DNA from: Okapia johnstoni
Lineage: Eukaryota > Chordata > Mammalia > Artiodactyla > Giraffidae
NCBI GenBank assembly: GCA_024291935.2
Contig: CM044306.1
Location: 23,271,501 to 23,335,500 of the forward strand
Direction of reading: 5' to 3'
Length of the DNA: 64,000 nt
Part shown: positions 62,225-64,000 of the stretch, one piece after another
Layout: each line of letters opens with the position of its first letter
Numbering within the stretch: the stretch's first letter is position 1
Program-made: the position numbers and the translations under genes
The notes under the pieces: generated by a model
The model's input: the letters and a program-made list of their open reading frames with translations, nothing else
What the model was told of the DNA's origin: nothing
The model's database searches: none

Positions 62225-64000
62225 GACAGGTATCCAGAGTAAAATTCTGTCTCACGTCTACTTGGTTGCTTCTCTCTCTCTGGTTAGCTGTTCTGAAAGG
62301 ATGTGTACTTCTCAAAAGGGGGACTGAGTAGGAAAGAGTTGGTGTCTTAGTAGAGATAAGCTGTGCTGTGGAAAAACCCCACAAAATGCTGGACTGGAAA
62401 TATCTCTATACCAAGAGGAATACAAAGTAGTTTGGTTTATGAAAAGGTCCCTCCAACAGTGAGCCATCCTACTTCCAGGACACTATGACCCACAAGCATG
62501 GAGACTGAGCTGCGACACTAAGGATGGAAAAAGAAAGCTAGAGAGGCAAGAACAGTTGTCATATTCCCAGGCTAGGGTCCAGAGCTCTTGTTTCCTGCTT
62601 CTTGCTTGATCCAGGACATTCAGATCACATGTGGTCTCCTATTTCCAACCCCACCTTAGTGTTCCCAAGTCAGTGGTGAGTTGTGATGTTGTGGAGGAAA
62701 ATCATGTCCAAAACAGGAGTAAAATTCATAACCGCTTCTACTTGTTCTAGATAGAAATGTCATTTCTCACCACAGGAAGACTTCCCCCACCCCCTCCTTA
62801 TCAAAAATCTGTCACTCTGTCCACACATCAGGGAGAACAAATGTGTTTTTGATCCCTCTGTGAACAACGAGACTCAGCACCTGCACAGTGCTCAAGGGTG
62901 GCCGGCCCTCATCCTCACTCTGAGCCGGCTGCTGCTCTTGGGGAGAGAAAGTAAAAATGATTGATTCAACATCTTAATTAAGATAAACAAACAAAGAGGA
63001 ACATCAAATAATGGACCTGACAGTTTGAAACAAACTGAAAGTACAGCTTAGTATTTCATAAAAGAAAAAGCGTTTGATGTGAGGATGGCAGTTTAATAAT
63101 TTGTAAATATCACTGGCTTGGTATTATAGCTAATCCAAATATTTTCATTTCTCATCATAAGTTACCCTCTGCTGATGGCTTGTCCTCTTCAACTCACAGC
63201 TTTCACCGTGGAGCCTTTGACAGGGGTGGAGAGGAGAGGAAGAGAAAGGGTCACAGGTTCTTTGTGGAATGTGAATTACATTGTCAACTTCCTTTCTACA
63301 CTCTGATTCAGATAGTCCCTGGAAAATATCACCAACCAGCCCCAAGCTTTTATTGCCTTTTTCTTCAGCTCCCCTGAAAAAGTATCAAAATTTAATCATT
63401 ACAGCTTTCCATTAGCTTCTGACTGTTTTACTAATTAAGTCTGAGCTTTCCCCCATTCCTAATATGTAAAGAAATGGGAAATGAAACGTCCTCACTAACT
63501 GTAATATGCATACAATACCGTTTTTGTACCATAATGAAGTAGTTAACTATACTGAAAAGGTGTTTTATTGCCCCAATGCCTTACAAATAGGGTAGCTGGG
63601 GTAAGTTCATGCTTGTGTCTTCTGCCAAAACACCTTTGGGTGGATGCTGAGGATAGGCAGAAAGTTGTGATGGCAATTGTAAAAAGGTGAATGTGGGAAC
63701 CTCTACGTTGGTCAGAGCACTGTGACTTAGTGCTTGTGAAAAAAAAAATTCAGAGAAAGAGTAGACAATTTTACCGATTTATTTGGACCATCCAAGAGAA
63801 CAAATCAGATATAGGTCTGTGAAAGCAGAGCCAATTTTTTTTTTTTATTGCTCTCAGATGATACCAAGCCCACGCAGAGACCACACTGGACGAGTGTGAC
63901 TGACTGGGTCCCTCAGAGGGAAGCTGCAATTCTAACAGTTCTCCACAGGGAAGCAGTATGAGATCAGGGTTTATATTAGGTGGCCCCAGCCCCTCTAGCT

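Larger units (their letters stand above)
41119..64000 (-). other. SKAP1: SKAP1 upstream intron sequence (partial)
   Basis: From the acceptor before 41118 to the right edge I found no further SKAP1 exon, although the N-terminal coding exons must lie upstream. The stretch carries two BovB copies, six young SINEs, an ancient L1/HAL1-like relic, MIR, L2 and MER5-like relics, and a tRNA-Ile-like pseudogene. I cannot exclude a short exon that I failed to recognise. Confidence 0.75.

Overview
This is mammalian, and specifically ruminant (most likely bovid), genomic DNA. The RTE-type LINE BovB, its partner SINEs Bov-tA and Bov-A2, and the cetartiodactyl CHR-2 SINE are all present, several with intact target-site duplications. 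The sequence is AT-rich, intron-dominated and has no long open frames apart from retroelement reverse transcriptase.

The only gene I can support is SKAP1 (Src kinase-associated phosphoprotein 1, SKAP55), a T-cell adaptor, on the minus strand. Seven consecutive coding exons are present. In transcript order they are 41118-41041, 40199-40116, 37082-36958, 34651-34588, 32458-32252, 23170-23120 and 14358-14258. All have AG/GT boundaries and together give 710 nt in one uninterrupted frame. The first four encode the PH domain. The fifth encodes the acidic, tyrosine-bearing linker, the sixth a short acidic hinge, and the seventh the first half of the SH3 domain. The N-terminal exons lie beyond the right edge. 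The last SH3 coding sequence and the 3' UTR lie beyond the left edge. I searched by eye for both and did not see them.

The rest is intron. 1-14257 (intron after the SH3 exon) holds an L1 3' end split by a Bov-A2, a 5'-truncated BovB, two Bov-tA SINEs, a 49-bp tandem duplication and several candidate regulatory clusters. 14359-23119 holds a BovB inserted inside a Bov-tA SINE, plus a Bov-A2. 23171-32251 holds an antisense L1, L2 and MIR fragments and two Bov-tA SINEs. 32459-41040 holds the closely spaced PH-domain exons with few young repeats. 41119-64000 is an upstream intron (possibly more than one) with two BovB copies, six SINEs, an L1/HAL1-type relic, an MER5-like hAT relic and a tRNA-Ile pseudogene.

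I did not find an undescribed multi-gene system. The observations I rate highest concern how repeats and sequence changes act on SKAP1. These are an enlarged acidic tract, loss of the arginines of the tyrosine-based SH3-binding motif through apparent CpG decay, oppositely oriented BovB copies flanking exons, and a complementary purine/pyrimidine pair across one splice acceptor.
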